Below are positions 24,810-34,192 of a DNA stretch of 42,041 nt, one piece after another. The notes beneath the pieces are model-generated. The model searched no databases and had not been told where the DNA came from. It saw only the letters and a program-made list of their open reading frames with translations. Every line of letters begins with the position of its first letter. Position 1 is the first letter of the stretch. Position numbers and translations under genes: made by a program. Source of the stretch: Clostridiales bacterium (GTDB lineage: Bacteria; Bacillota; Clostridia; Oscillospirales; CAG-272); NCBI GenBank assembly GCA_016282315.1, contig JAEEKG010000084.1, forward strand, positions 1 to 42,041, read 5' to 3'.

Positions 24810-27648
24810 GCTTGCACTCTTTTGGGCAGGAGTATGTAATTTTTCCTTCGTCAATCTTGACCTTAATTTCTCCGTAAGGAGTCGGAACACTTCCTTGTGC
24901 ATATGTCAGGTCTGACATGTGAGGCAAGATAACGAATTCTTTGAATCCCGGTTTAATTGGTTTTATTCCGAGAACAGTGGTTTTTAAATATACAGCCGGG
25001 TAGGCAGACCAGGAGTGACAATTGCTTCTTGAGTTTTGTTTTCCCGGCTTATTAAATGTTTCGGTAGTGGTCCTTATTCCATCCAGGATCATTGAGTTGT
25101 AGTCTCGTCTTATGGACTGCAAAACTAAATCGTGCATATCTAAATTGTCCAGCAGAGAATAAGCATTGTGCAAGAAGAACGGAGAACCTATGTGTACATA
25201 ACCATCCGGGGCCATGTCAGAATCAAAAGCCCCTTTGACGTTGTTAGCCGGAGTTCCTGCAACATAGTTTCCATTTTTTATGTTATCTATTACGAATCTG
25301 CTTGCGCATTCTTTTCTATCTTCAGTAGCAATGTCAAATAAGACAGCATAGGTGTTCGTCTGAACACTTATTTTTTTATACTTCAGATATTCTTTGTATG
25401 ATTCAGGCTCTCTACCGATTTTAGAAAAATAGTTTGAGTAAATGGCATAACCAAACTCATCTCGTGCCGTATCTACATAAGCACTGGCACTATCATCCCA
25501 ACAATAAGTATTGATTGCATTTTTTATTTCAGTTGAAAGTTCTTTGTAGTGATTGCCAAGTTTTGAATTGCCTAATTCTTCTTCGACCTGAGCATATACA
25601 TCCAGGACTTTTTTCAGCATCATGCTGTTTGCTGTGGCTTCTCCGCATTGAATCAAATCATTGTTTGCCCATTCAATAAGATTCCATGCGCCGTCAATTG
25701 AAAGCAATTTTCTTTCTGACAATTGTACTTCGCTTCTTCTTATTGATTCTTCAATTGAAGGCATGATTTCTTTTAAAAACTCAATGTCACCTGTGTACAT
25801 GTAGTGATCGTAAACAGACAGCATCCACATATAGCTCCAGATAGGAATTGTGCCTTCCGGATAAGTTGGGAAGCATGCACATGGCAGGTTTAATCTGTTC
25901 AAGTACCTCGGGTTGTTTGTCCTGTATATCTTTTGAAGACCATCTTCAATGGATTGGGAAATGAGTTTGTTGTGACTCTTGTTCATCTCATATTCGCCGA
26001 AGCAATTGAGATTGATTAAAGAGGTAATGCTTCCATCTCCGGTCCATGGATTCTGTTCGTAAGCAGGGCAATCTACATATGTATCCAATGTACAGCATTT
26101 TGCTGTGTGTTCACACATTCTGTATATCTCATTTATTTCTTCATCCGAACAAGAAAAACCATAAGTCTTTTCTATCGGATATGACATATCTATGCATGAA
26201 ACAGAATGAACAATGATTGTTTCAGGACAAGGGTCCAATGTTATAAATGCGTATCTGAACCCTCTGCGAACAGGACTTACATAAGTCTGCTCTCCGCCTT
26301 TTGAAGAATAGATCAAAGTCATGCGATCATTCATGAAATTGGCGCCGTCTTTTGTCATAGATTCAAAGAAATCTATTCTGAATTTGTAATCCTTGGGGGC
26401 GTTGATCTTTATTTCAATGTTTCCTATTTGTTCATCATCCCAGTCAATAATTCCGACTATTGTTTTGTCGTGAGGGAGCAGTTCAACAGGAAACACTATC
26501 TCTTTTTTGTCCAGTCTTTTTATGTGTGCATTAAGGCTGCAAAAGCTGGGGAAAATAACGGAGCCGAGTTGAGTTTCATACTTAGCTGTTTTCAGCATAG
26601 AATGGTATCCAGGTTCTTTAGAAATGACTTCTTTGGAATCAGCAAGTTTGATAAAGCCTAGAGAGTAATCCTTAGCACTTGTATCATATTTGTTGTTGCT
26701 TTTTAAGTCGTTCCATGGGAAAAATGGTTTAGAATTTGAACTGCCTGGATCTTCCACAAAACGCCAGTTGATATCTTTTCCGTAACCGCACATCATTATG
26801 TCGGGTAAAGATCCTCTTATACAGAGAATACTCGGACTCTCGCTCACCGTTATTGTGTCACCAAATCCAACTTGTTTTCCGTTGCAATAAGCTTCTTTGA
26901 CTCCTGAAACAAAATATACAATGATATTTGTAAAGGCAGAAGAAGTCAGAGTTGAGAAATACAGGCCTGAATTGGTATTGCTCCCGACGGGTGAAAGCAC
27001 TTTGTGGTAATCTTTATAGCTGCTGAGAATGGCTGTGTTGAGTATGGAAGCAGGATAAGAACGCTTGTTGTCATCAAGAAGTTTTAAATCTGATTTGTGT
27101 AAAGCATAGAATGGGTGTCTAATAAGGCTGTCGCCATGGATATACACACCGTCGCACGCATAGTCATCTATGTTTTGCTCTTTGTTTGCGTCGAATATTT
27201 CTTCTTTTGCTCCGCCTTCGACCAGATATGGCACCCCGTCGCTCAATGGTGAATACTCACCGGTCATGACATTTTTATCTGAAACAAGTATTACGTGATT
27301 ATCTATGCTTATTTCAAAAGCTACGCCATCCCTGTTTTTTTCGCCTGTACTGCAATATAGTACTGTCAGTGTATTTAAGCCTTTTTTTACAAATGAACTT
27401 ATGTCAACTACTTTGTACGCTAAATCAAAAATATATGATCTCTCACACATTCTGAATGCATAACTGCCGTTGATGAAAACGGCTGCATAGTCAGTGGGGC
27501 ATATGGCAATAATTGCGTTATCATTGTCAAGAAAAAAAGATGTAGACAATGTGTACCATTTCCGTTTAATCGGATCGTCATGGCACACAAATCTAGTTTT
27601 GCAGTTAAATGTGTAATTGCCTTTTACAATTTTAGCTGAATTATCCAT
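24790..27648 (-). CDS. GH78 alpha-L-rhamnosidase-like glycosidase
   Basis: This is predicted to cleave terminal alpha-L-rhamnose, or a related sugar, from glycans. The 952-residue protein has N-terminal beta-sandwich domains (about 1-480, with an FINGSYAFRM-type lectin-like start). An (alpha/alpha)6 barrel (about 500-860) follows, and a C-terminal beta domain ends with VPTPYGEIKVKI. The catalytic entry motif is VDCPAYEQNPWTGDG, a divergent version of the family's DCPQRxERxGWTGD; later IWSYMWML and WNLIEWAN are typical. No signal peptide is visible. AGGGGATGG precedes the ATG. It is divergent from a beta-propeller protein gene, suggesting one utilisation unit. The specificity is uncertain because of the divergent motif. 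Confidence 0.87.
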   Translation of the reverse strand: MDNSAKIVKGNYTFNCKTRFVCHDDPIKRKWYTLSTSFFLDNDNAIIAICPTDYAAVFINGSYAFRMCERSYIFDLAYKVVDISSFVKKGLNTLTVLYCSTGEKNRDGVAFEISIDNHVILVSDKNVMTGEYSPLSDGVPYLVEGGAKEEIFDANKEQNIDDYACDGVYIHGDSLIRHPFYALHKSDLKLLDDNKRSYPASILNTAILSSYKDYHKVLSPVGSNTNSGLYFSTLTSSAFTNIIVYFVSGVKEAYCNGKQVGFGDTITVSESPSILCIRGSLPDIMMCGYGKDINWRFVEDPGSSNSKPFFPWNDLKSNNKYDTSAKDYSLGFIKLADSKEVISKEPGYHSMLKTAKYETQLGSVIFPSFCSLNAHIKRLDKKEIVFPVELLPHDKTIVGIIDWDDEQIGNIEIKINAPKDYKFRIDFFESMTKDGANFMNDRMTLIYSSKGGEQTYVSPVRRGFRYAFITLDPCPETIIVHSVSCIDMSYPIEKTYGFSCSDEEINEIYRMCEHTAKCCTLDTYVDCPAYEQNPWTGDGSITSLINLNCFGEYEMNKSHNKLISQSIEDGLQKIYRTNNPRYLNRLNLPCACFPTYPEGTIPIWSYMWMLSVYDHYMYTGDIEFLKEIMPSIEESIRRSEVQLSERKLLSIDGAWNLIEWANNDLIQCGEATANSMMLKKVLDVYAQVEEELGNSKLGNHYKELSTEIKNAINTYCWDDSASAYVDTARDEFGYAIYSNYFSKIGREPESYKEYLKYKKISVQTNTYAVLFDIATEDRKECASRFVIDNIKNGNYVAGTPANNVKGAFDSDMAPDGYVHIGSPFFLHNAYSLLDNLDMHDLVLQSIRRDYNSMILDGIRTTTETFNKPGKQNSRSNCHSWSAYPAVYLKTTVLGIKPIKPGFKEFVILPHMSDLTYAQGSVPTPYGEIKVKIDEGKITYSCPKECKLISCHL

Positions 27649-27682
27649 ATTCCATCCCCTGACTCTATTTTTTTTCTTCTAC

Positions 27683-27711
27683 ATTATATTCCCGATTTGT
27701 TATTTTTACAA
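27683..27711 (-). promoter_or_regulatory. Promoter of the GH78 gene
   Basis: On the minus strand, TTGTAA (27706-27711), 17 bases, TATAAT (27683-27688). The predicted start is near 27676, about 28 bases before the ATG. Confidence 0.6.
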
Positions 27712-27730
27712 ATAATTGTACAAATAGCGG

Positions 27731-27759
27731 TTGACAAAAATCGCAATTAATGTCATTAT
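27731..27759 (+). promoter_or_regulatory. Promoter of the beta-propeller gene
   Basis: TTGACA (27731-27736), 17 bases, CATTAT (27754-27759). The -35 boxes of this and the GH78 promoter are 19 bases apart. The imperfect palindrome ACAAATAATTGT lies between them, a possible shared control site. Confidence 0.5.
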
Positions 27760-27788
27760 GCAATAGAAATCGTACGGAGGACAAAACT

Positions 27789-28748
27789 ATGCTGAAAGAC
27801 TATGTTGAACCGATCAGAACAAAGAAAGTATTATCTCACCCGAAAATAGTAAAAAAGGGAACTATTGCAGTTGGTGTCGTTGAGTCAACTCCAGTTGTAT
27901 GGAAAGGCAGGCTGATGCGTTTTGAATGGCTCCACGGCAGAGCTTGGGCAAATGAGAATAACAAAATAGGAATAGAAGAAGGCTGTTTTCACTTTGTGGA
28001 TATGGAGACAAACGAATACACTCAGCCTTTTGCGATTGGTTATTCATTTGGGTGTGCACATGTTGAAAACGAAAAGATGTATGTGTTTGGCACAAGAGGA
28101 GATGCAGCCGGTCACGCAATAGATACTTTTGTATCAACGGATTTGGTAAGCTGGGAAAAAATAGGAGAACTTGAAGTACCAGACGAGTTTACGATATATA
28201 ACACATCAGTGTGCAAGGGCAAAGACAAATATGTCATGGCAATAGAAATGGGAGGGAAGAATCCCTTGATAGGAACAGTTTTCACATGCTTTTTCGCCGA
28301 GTCCCAAGATCTTGCCAATTGGACATTGCTTTCAATGGACAAATATGAATACTCAAAAGAAAGATATACTGCTTGTCCCGTCATAAGATACTGCAATGAC
28401 TATTATTACATGATTTATCTTGAGCGTATGCCTTTGCACAGATATGTTCCATATATAGTCAGGACAAAAGACTTTGAGAGTTTTGAATTGGGCCTTCAGA
28501 GTCCTGTTTTGTGGTTTGACGACAATGACAGGATTCTTTACAAAAAAGAATGGTTTACGGAAGAAGAAAAAAAGCTAATTGATTCGTCAATCAACCTCAA
28601 CAACAGTGATGTGGATTTGTGTGAATATGAAGGCAAAACCGTGATTCTGTACAGTTGGGGAAACCAATATACACAGGAGTTTCTGGCCAGAGCTGAATAT
28701 GACGGTTCTGTTGAGGAGTTTTTGGAGTCATATTTTGATATAACTTAA
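27789..28748 (+). CDS. Five-bladed beta-propeller glycosidase-like protein
   Basis: The 319-residue protein has blade-like repeats typical of the GH43/GH32/GH62 clan: ESTPVVWKGRLMRFEW, then DTFVSTDLVSWEKIG, FFAESQDLANWTLLS and ACPVIRYCNDYYYMIYLE. The STDLVSWE and SQDLANWT repeats are the usual strand-turn motifs. Clear catalytic carboxylates of GH43 (Asp near the start, a later Glu) are not certain, so it may be another propeller glycosidase family or a non-enzymatic relative. The ATG at 27789 has CGGAGG upstream. There is no signal peptide. It is divergent from GH78 and probably acts on the same glycan. Confidence 0.65.
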   Translation: MLKDYVEPIRTKKVLSHPKIVKKGTIAVGVVESTPVVWKGRLMRFEWLHGRAWANENNKIGIEEGCFHFVDMETNEYTQPFAIGYSFGCAHVENEKMYVFGTRGDAAGHAIDTFVSTDLVSWEKIGELEVPDEFTIYNTSVCKGKDKYVMAIEMGGKNPLIGTVFTCFFAESQDLANWTLLSMDKYEYSKERYTACPVIRYCNDYYYMIYLERMPLHRYVPYIVRTKDFESFELGLQSPVLWFDDNDRILYKKEWFTEEEKKLIDSSINLNNSDVDLCEYEGKTVILYSWGNQYTQEFLARAEYDGSVEEFLESYFDIT

Positions 28749-28755
28749 GAAAAAT

Positions 28756-28800
28756 GGTCTGTTTAATCACCGGACAAAGGTGAAAAAACAGACCTTTTTT
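28756..28800 (+). terminator. Terminator between convergent genes
   Basis: GGTCTGTTT (28756-28764) pairs with AAACAGACC (28786-28794), with an inner CACC/GGTG stem, followed by six T. On the other strand the tail is weaker. It lies between the propeller gene and the GH3 stop. Confidence 0.8.
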
Positions 28801-28801
28801 G

Positions 28802-31800
28802 TTAACAATATTTTATAATCATCTTTAGGACTCTTTTTGCGCTCTTTCTTGCCATGCTGATCGGAACGGTGCCGTCTTTAATTGCATTTGCAACGCTTTC
28901 CGTCTCGCCCCTAGGCATTTTCAAATCGCTTCCAGCAAGTAGTTCTTTAACATTGCTTGAGTCGTTACAGAAGTCTGTAAGGACTACTCCTTTGAATTTG
29001 AATTCTTTTCTGATCATTCCTTCAATTAAGCCTTTGTGTTCAGCAGCTTTTACTCCGTTAACAAAGTTATATGAAGTCATGATGGAATCCGGATGACCTT
29101 CTTTGAGTGCAATCTCAAAACCTTTTGCATAAATTTCCCTTATGGCTCTGGATGAAATGACGCTGTTTGATTGCAATCTCATATATTCAGTGCTGTTTGC
29201 AAGATAGTGTTTAATGTCTGTAGCTGCTCCTCCGTGATTGACTCCTCTGCAAATTGCAGCTGCAATTTTACCATTCAAATAAGGATCCTCCGACAGGTAT
29301 TCAAAGTTTCTTCCGCACAGAACGCTTCTCTGAATGTTCATTGCCGGTGACAGCCACAATCCTGAATTTTCATAAACAATTTCTCTTGCTATTGAATTAC
29401 CTTGTTCAAAAGCAAGTTCTTCATTCCAGGAAGAACACAACATATTCTGAGCAGGGTAGTTTATAAGAGGACCTTTGTGTGTTTCCAAACGCAGACCGCA
29501 TCCTGCATCAGCTCTCAAGTATTCAGGTATTCCTCTGTCAGGCAAATAGCCGATTGTGTCAAATTGGTTTCCGCCCGTCAACATTGCGAGTTCTTCAGGA
29601 TTCAGATCACAAATGAGTTCATCAATTGTTATTTTGCCGCTGAGGACATTTCTCAAGTCATATTTGTTTTTAATTGGATTCAACTCATGGTGTACCCAGA
29701 CAGAGTCATCGACGTTTTGTGCCTTAACTACTACTTTTTTGGATTTGACACTGAGACTTGTCTCATCGGTTCTTACCAGGGTAAAGTATGCAAAGTTAGG
29801 CGCCTGCGTTGTGTTGGACAAAAACTTTAAAATTGACAATCCTTCAGGCAGTTCAATTTTAATCGGACCGGCTGTCTTGTATACGGGTTGTTTATCTTCT
29901 TCACTTGTGTGAAGGATCCTGACGCCATTTACATCTCTTGTGACATTTGAAACCAAAAGTGTGAAGCTTTCTGAAAAGTCGGTTTCTTCATTGTAGTTAC
30001 AATATCTGATGTAGAGGTCATAAATGCCGCTCTTTTCAACGTTTATTTCATATTCAACATATCTTCCGGGTTTAAAGAATCTTGCTGCTCCGACTCCGTT
30101 TTTGATTATTCCGTCGGGATCGGAAAATGGTCTTGGAACTACATACAAAGCGTTGCCTGAATACGCACCTGCTTCAAAAGTGGTTTCTTTGTCCGCAAAG
30201 ACTTTGATGGGTTTAGTATTTCTGCTGATTGTCAGGGATATTTGTGACAAGTCCAGATCCTTATTGGCTCTTAAGACTAATTTGTTATTTCCCAATACAA
30301 ATACTGTTTTATCGCTTATCTTTACTCCGTTGTTTTCTATGTCAACATAGTTTTTGTCCTTGCCATTTACAGACAACATATATTGGCCGACTTTAAAGAT
30401 TTTTAGCGTCAGTTCAAAAGAATCTCCTTTTTTCAGCACTGAGTTTGAACTGACTTCCTTAAGAGTGGATGAAGAGATGACATTTTCTTTCACAGGGTCT
30501 ATTACAATTCCTTTTTTAGGATCTGTTTTGATGTGTTCGATTTCTTCAAGTTCTCCATTGGAATTCAGTCTTAAATCAAGCTCTGTATCAATGTGAGTAC
30601 ATTTCGGACCATGTTTTGTTTTCATGTTTTTGTATATGCCAGCAACTTTTACTTTGTCGACGGAATTTCCGAAATATATCTTGTAACTACCTTTTGACAA
30701 TACATAACAATCCTTGAAACCGCTCTTTCCCGAATCATCAAAACTTGACATGTCATCAATGCTGAAGACAAGGTTTAAAATCTGCGATTTGCCCGGATTC
30801 AGCATTTTTGTTTTCTTGAAAGCTCTGAGTGCATATTTTTCTGTTCCGAATTTTGTTTTCGGAGAAGAGGAGTACAGCATAATTGTTTCTTTTCCGCTGT
30901 ATTCTTTTGAAACGTTCTTGACTTTTATTTTGACTCTTATTTTCTTACCATCACTTTCAAATGCGATGCATTCAGAAACAAATTTAGCGTATGACAAACC
31001 ATGTCCGAACGGATACAAAACATCTTTGTCCTTGCCCGGAATAGTGTAGAAATATCTGTATCCTACATATATATCTTCCGTGTATTTCTGCATGATTCCG
31101 GAAGCAGCTCCGTATATGTCTGAGCTGGGATATGACTTATATTCTTTTGCAATTGTAACAGGCAATTTGCCCTGGAAAGACACAGTGCCTTTTAAAAGTC
31201 TACCAAGTCCCATGGAACCGGCAGTTCCCGGAAGAAATGCCATGACAACCGATTTGACTTCTTTGCAGTTAGTAAACGAAAAATCCAGGAAGTTTCCGCT
31301 GTTGTACACTACCGTTATGTCATCGTAATAACTTCTTATCATGTCCAGTCTTTTTTGCTCTTCATCGGACAGATAGTAATCACCTTTTATTGGTGCACTG
31401 TCATCATTTTCTCCAGCATATCTGGAAAAGATGTAAATTGCTTTTGTACAACCATCGCTTTTGGTCATTTCCATGATTTTCTCATCGAGCGGCATATCTG
31501 TGAGCATGTGTGAACCGATTCCCCAGATTCCCATATCCATGAGTGGATTTTCTTTGATCCATTGCTTGTACAAATCCAGTAACTTTGTGTCAACGTCTAT
31601 TCCGGCTTTTATAAGGCCATCCATAATGCTGATTCTGTTTACGCATGTTACGCTTGCTGAACCTGTTCCAGTGAAAACTGTATCTATCTGGCCACGTCCG
31701 AAAACTGCTACTTTGGCATTTTTGATCGGAAGGGAATTGTTTTCGTTTTTTAACAAAATCATCCCTTCTTCAGCTATTTTTTCAGTCAATAATGATCGAT

Positions 31801-31825
31801 TGCTATATGAGTCATATACCTGCAT
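28802..31825 (-). CDS. GH3 beta-glucosidase-type enzyme, permuted, with carbohydrate-binding-like insert
   Basis: This is predicted to release beta-linked sugars from oligosaccharides. The 1007-residue protein has the reversed GH3 order: alpha/beta sandwich first (about 20-270), fibronectin-III-like domain (about 290-400), TIM barrel last (about 760-1007). The barrel has NFEYLSEDP, IKHYLANST and the nucleophile motif LTDF, with Asp near 951. Between them is an extra region of about 300 residues that includes a CBM6/35-like beta-sandwich (about 570-710, GVGAARFFKPGRYVEYEINV, SGIYDLYIRY). The ATG at 31825 has GGATGG nine bases upstream; the frame is open further but that leader makes no sense. 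It is 237 residues longer than the GH3 at 696 and not closely similar. It has its own promoter and an operator-like palindrome. Confidence 0.92.
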   Translation of the reverse strand: MQVYDSYSNRSLLTEKIAEEGMILLKNENNSLPIKNAKVAVFGRGQIDTVFTGTGSASVTCVNRISIMDGLIKAGIDVDTKLLDLYKQWIKENPLMDMGIWGIGSHMLTDMPLDEKIMEMTKSDGCTKAIYIFSRYAGENDDSAPIKGDYYLSDEEQKRLDMIRSYYDDITVVYNSGNFLDFSFTNCKEVKSVVMAFLPGTAGSMGLGRLLKGTVSFQGKLPVTIAKEYKSYPSSDIYGAASGIMQKYTEDIYVGYRYFYTIPGKDKDVLYPFGHGLSYAKFVSECIAFESDGKKIRVKIKVKNVSKEYSGKETIMLYSSSPKTKFGTEKYALRAFKKTKMLNPGKSQILNLVFSIDDMSSFDDSGKSGFKDCYVLSKGSYKIYFGNSVDKVKVAGIYKNMKTKHGPKCTHIDTELDLRLNSNGELEEIEHIKTDPKKGIVIDPVKENVISSSTLKEVSSNSVLKKGDSFELTLKIFKVGQYMLSVNGKDKNYVDIENNGVKISDKTVFVLGNNKLVLRANKDLDLSQISLTISRNTKPIKVFADKETTFEAGAYSGNALYVVPRPFSDPDGIIKNGVGAARFFKPGRYVEYEINVEKSGIYDLYIRYCNYNEETDFSESFTLLVSNVTRDVNGVRILHTSEEDKQPVYKTAGPIKIELPEGLSILKFLSNTTQAPNFAYFTLVRTDETSLSVKSKKVVVKAQNVDDSVWVHHELNPIKNKYDLRNVLSGKITIDELICDLNPEELAMLTGGNQFDTIGYLPDRGIPEYLRADAGCGLRLETHKGPLINYPAQNMLCSSWNEELAFEQGNSIAREIVYENSGLWLSPAMNIQRSVLCGRNFEYLSEDPYLNGKIAAAICRGVNHGGAATDIKHYLANSTEYMRLQSNSVISSRAIREIYAKGFEIALKEGHPDSIMTSYNFVNGVKAAEHKGLIEGMIRKEFKFKGVVLTDFCNDSSNVKELLAGSDLKMPRGETESVANAIKDGTVPISMARKSAKRVLKMIIKYC

Positions 31826-31849
31826 TTTTATATTCCATCCTAACGATTT

Positions 31850-31866
31850 TGAGAACTCCGTTCTCA
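31850..31866. promoter_or_regulatory. Operator-like palindrome in the GH3 leader
   Basis: TGAGAACTCCGTTCTCA is a perfect 7-3-7 inverted repeat. It lies about two bases downstream of the predicted transcription start of the GH3 gene, the usual place for a repressor of a sugar-utilisation gene. Confidence 0.55.
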
Positions 31867-31874
31867 TGCAAATA

Positions 31875-31903
31875 ATGATATTACAAAAAGAATGAAAAAA
31901 CAA
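31875..31903 (-). promoter_or_regulatory. Promoter of the second GH3 gene
   Basis: On the minus strand, TTGTTT (31898-31903), 17 bases, TATCAT (31875-31880). The start is near 31868. Confidence 0.5.
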
Positions 31904-31948
31904 CATGGATTATTTTGAAAAAAACTGCAAAATCATGCGAAAAAAATA

Positions 31949-31977
31949 TTCACTTTTTTTACCTTATGTGTTAATAT
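31949..31977 (+). promoter_or_regulatory. Promoter of ddh
   Basis: TTCACT (31949-31954), 17 bases, TAATAT (31972-31977). The leader to the ATG at 32008 is only about 24 bases, too short for a lysine riboswitch. Confidence 0.5.
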
Positions 31978-32007
31978 TTCTGCATATTAATTCAAGGAGG
32001 TTTTGGT

Positions 32008-32994
32008 ATGGGCATAAGAATAGCATTAATGGGATATGGCAATTTGGCTCGAGGAGTTGAAAGTGCCATAAAACAAAACGAAGATCTGGAACTTGTAGCT
32101 GTGTTTACAAGAAGAGATCCTTCATCTGTAAAAATCAGGACAACAGGCGCTCAAGTTGTTGATGCTTCAAAGGTTGAAGAGTGGAAAGATAAGATAGATG
32201 TTCTCGTGGTATGCGGGGGAAGTGCAACAGATTTGCCTGTTCAGACTCCTAAATACGCAAAGATGTTTAATGTAGTAGACAGCTTTGACACACACGCAAA
32301 AATACCTGAACACTTTGCAAATGTCGACAAGGCAGCAAAAGAGTCGGGTAAGACAGCAATCATCTCTATGGGATGGGATCCGGGTATGTTTTCTCTTGTC
32401 AGAATGGTTTCAGATTCCATTTTGCCTGAAGGAAAGCACTATACATTCTGGGGCAAAGGCATCAGCCAGGGTCACTCAGATGCAATAAGAAGAATCCCGG
32501 GCGTCAAAGATGCAAGACAATACACAATTCCGATTGAATCTGCAATTGATGAAGTCAGAAGCGGAAGCAATCCCGTATTTACAGCAAGACAGATGCACAA
32601 GAGGGAATGTTTTGTCGTAGCTGAAGAAGGCGCAGACAAACAGGCAATTGAAAATGCAATAAAGACAATGCCTAACTATTTTTCCGATTATGACACAACT
32701 GTTCATTTCATCTCCCAGGAAGAGTTGAACAGAGAGCACGGAAAACTTCCTCACGGAGGATTTGTTCTTAGAACAGGTGTTACGGGATATGATAAAGAAA
32801 ACAAGCACGTAATCGAATACAAACTGAAACTTGATTCTAACCCGGAGTTTACTGGTTCTGTCATAGCTGCATACTCAAGAGCTGTTTACAGATTAAACCA
32901 GGAGGGACAGACAGGATGCAAGACAGTTTTTGATATTGCTCCAAAGTATTTGTCAATAAAGAGTGAAGAAGAATTGAGAAAAACAATGCTGTAA
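32008..32994 (+). CDS. ddh: meso-Diaminopimelate dehydrogenase
   Basis: This makes meso-diaminopimelate from tetrahydrodipicolinate, ammonia and NADPH in one step, feeding lysine and peptidoglycan. The N-terminal Rossmann motif is LMGYGNLARGVE. FTRRDP, CGGSATDLPVQTP, NVVDSFDTHAKIP and the substrate loop SMGWDPGMFSLVR are all characteristic of Ddh. So are the later FWGKGISQGHSDAIRRIPGV and the C-terminal AYSRAVYRLNQEG. The length of 328 is standard. AAGGAGG precedes the ATG. It is a single-gene unit with its own promoter and a terminator at 33026. Confidence 0.96.
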   Translation: MGIRIALMGYGNLARGVESAIKQNEDLELVAVFTRRDPSSVKIRTTGAQVVDASKVEEWKDKIDVLVVCGGSATDLPVQTPKYAKMFNVVDSFDTHAKIPEHFANVDKAAKESGKTAIISMGWDPGMFSLVRMVSDSILPEGKHYTFWGKGISQGHSDAIRRIPGVKDARQYTIPIESAIDEVRSGSNPVFTARQMHKRECFVVAEEGADKQAIENAIKTMPNYFSDYDTTVHFISQEELNREHGKLPHGGFVLRTGVTGYDKENKHVIEYKLKLDSNPEFTGSVIAAYSRAVYRLNQEGQTGCKTVFDIAPKYLSIKSEEELRKTML

Positions 32995-33025
32995 TTTCAG
33001 CAAAAAGATAACAGCAACATAGCAG

Positions 33026-33064
33026 GGGGAATGTGCCTTAATAGGTATACATTCCCCTTTATTT
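33026..33064 (+). terminator. Terminator of ddh
   Basis: GGGGAATGT (33026-33034) and ACATTCCCC (33049-33057) are perfect arms, followed by TTTATTTTTT. Confidence 0.8.
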
Positions 33065-33123
33065 TTTCTCATATATATGTTAGAATATTCTTTGCAGATA
33101 ATATATTGTATAGGAGAACTCGT

Positions 33124-34191
33124 ATGATATTGACAAAAGAAATGGGCGTAAAGCTTAAGGACACGACAATTACCAAGATGGATCCTGTATTTTTCGATCC
33201 ATTCATTGACCCTATTGAATTCAGAGGAATGTACAAGAAATTTGTCAGGGTCCCGGAAGAAGTGGCAAAGCAGACAAATGAACATGTGTACAAGTACAGA
33301 AACACCAGTACTGGAGTCAGAATGGTCTTCAGAACAGACTCTGACTACATTGCTATACACACTGAGTTTGATGACTGCGAACAGAGGAGTTTGACATACA
33401 CAAATCCTGCAATTTCAGGATTCAATGTTGCCGTTATAAAGGGAAACAAACTGAGCTATATGAAGACAGTAAGTCCGTCCCAAGGCGAAGGAAAAGACTA
33501 TTCAGAAGGCAGGGTAATGCTTGAAGAGGGAATGAAGGAAGTTGAAATTGTTTTTCCTCTTTTCATTTCCATCAAGAAAATGTACATCGCTTTAAGGGAA
33601 GGCTCAACAATTCTCAGAACTGACAGAAAATATAAATATGACAAACCTGTTTTGTTCTACGGATCTTCAATAGTGCACGGGGTAGGCTCATCCATTCCGT
33701 TCAACACTTACCCGAATTTGGCATCATATATGTATGGTTTCGACTATTACAACTATGGATTCGGAGCTGGTGCAAAAGTAGAAGAGGCAATGATAGACTT
33801 TCTTGCTGACTTTGACATGAGCGTGTTTGTTTATGACTACGATCACAATGCTCCATCGGTAGAGTATTTTGCCCAGACTCACTACAGAGGATACAAGCAG
33901 TTCAGGGAAAAGCAACCCAATACACCAATAATCCTCATATCTAAGTTCGGCTATTACTATAGTAATCTTGTTGACAACGAGAGAAGAAGAAAGATAATAC
34001 TGGAAACATACAGAAAAGGAATTGAAGCAGGGGATAAGAATCTCTGGTTCATAGACGGAAGATACCTCGTTCCCAAAAAAGATGCATGGTATATGACTAC
34101 AGACCTGGTCCATCCAAATGACATAGGATATTACTACATGGCAAAGAAAATAGGAAAGACCGTTGTTCAGGCAATAAAGGAGAGAAAATAA
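33124..34191 (+). CDS. SGNH/GDSL-type hydrolase, likely carbohydrate esterase
   Basis: The 355-residue protein has an N-terminal beta-sandwich domain (about 1-165) like that of SGNH hydrolases with a jelly-roll start. The catalytic domain (about 175-355) follows. The nucleophile block is FYGSSIVHGVG (Ser182), block III is YDYDHNAP and the His block is DLVHPNDIGYYYMA. Such enzymes remove acetyl or other acyl groups from sugars. AGGAGA lies six bases before the ATG at 33124; the frame extends upstream to 33031 through the ddh terminator, which is not credible. It is the first of six closely spaced genes ending at 40261. No signal peptide is visible, so it is probably cytoplasmic. Confidence 0.87.
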   Translation: MILTKEMGVKLKDTTITKMDPVFFDPFIDPIEFRGMYKKFVRVPEEVAKQTNEHVYKYRNTSTGVRMVFRTDSDYIAIHTEFDDCEQRSLTYTNPAISGFNVAVIKGNKLSYMKTVSPSQGEGKDYSEGRVMLEEGMKEVEIVFPLFISIKKMYIALREGSTILRTDRKYKYDKPVLFYGSSIVHGVGSSIPFNTYPNLASYMYGFDYYNYGFGAGAKVEEAMIDFLADFDMSVFVYDYDHNAPSVEYFAQTHYRGYKQFREKQPNTPIILISKFGYYYSNLVDNERRRKIILETYRKGIEAGDKNLWFIDGRYLVPKKDAWYMTTDLVHPNDIGYYYMAKKIGKTVVQAIKERK

Positions 34192-34192
34192 A

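Noticed and set aside
29402-29830. Plus-strand frame of 142 codons inside the second GH3 gene
   Set aside because: It lies opposite the conserved GH3 barrel and shows no domain; a shadow of the coding strand.
31720-31990. Lysine riboswitch upstream of ddh
   Set aside because: The predicted leader is about 24 bases and the promoter fits closely; there is no room for an aptamer.
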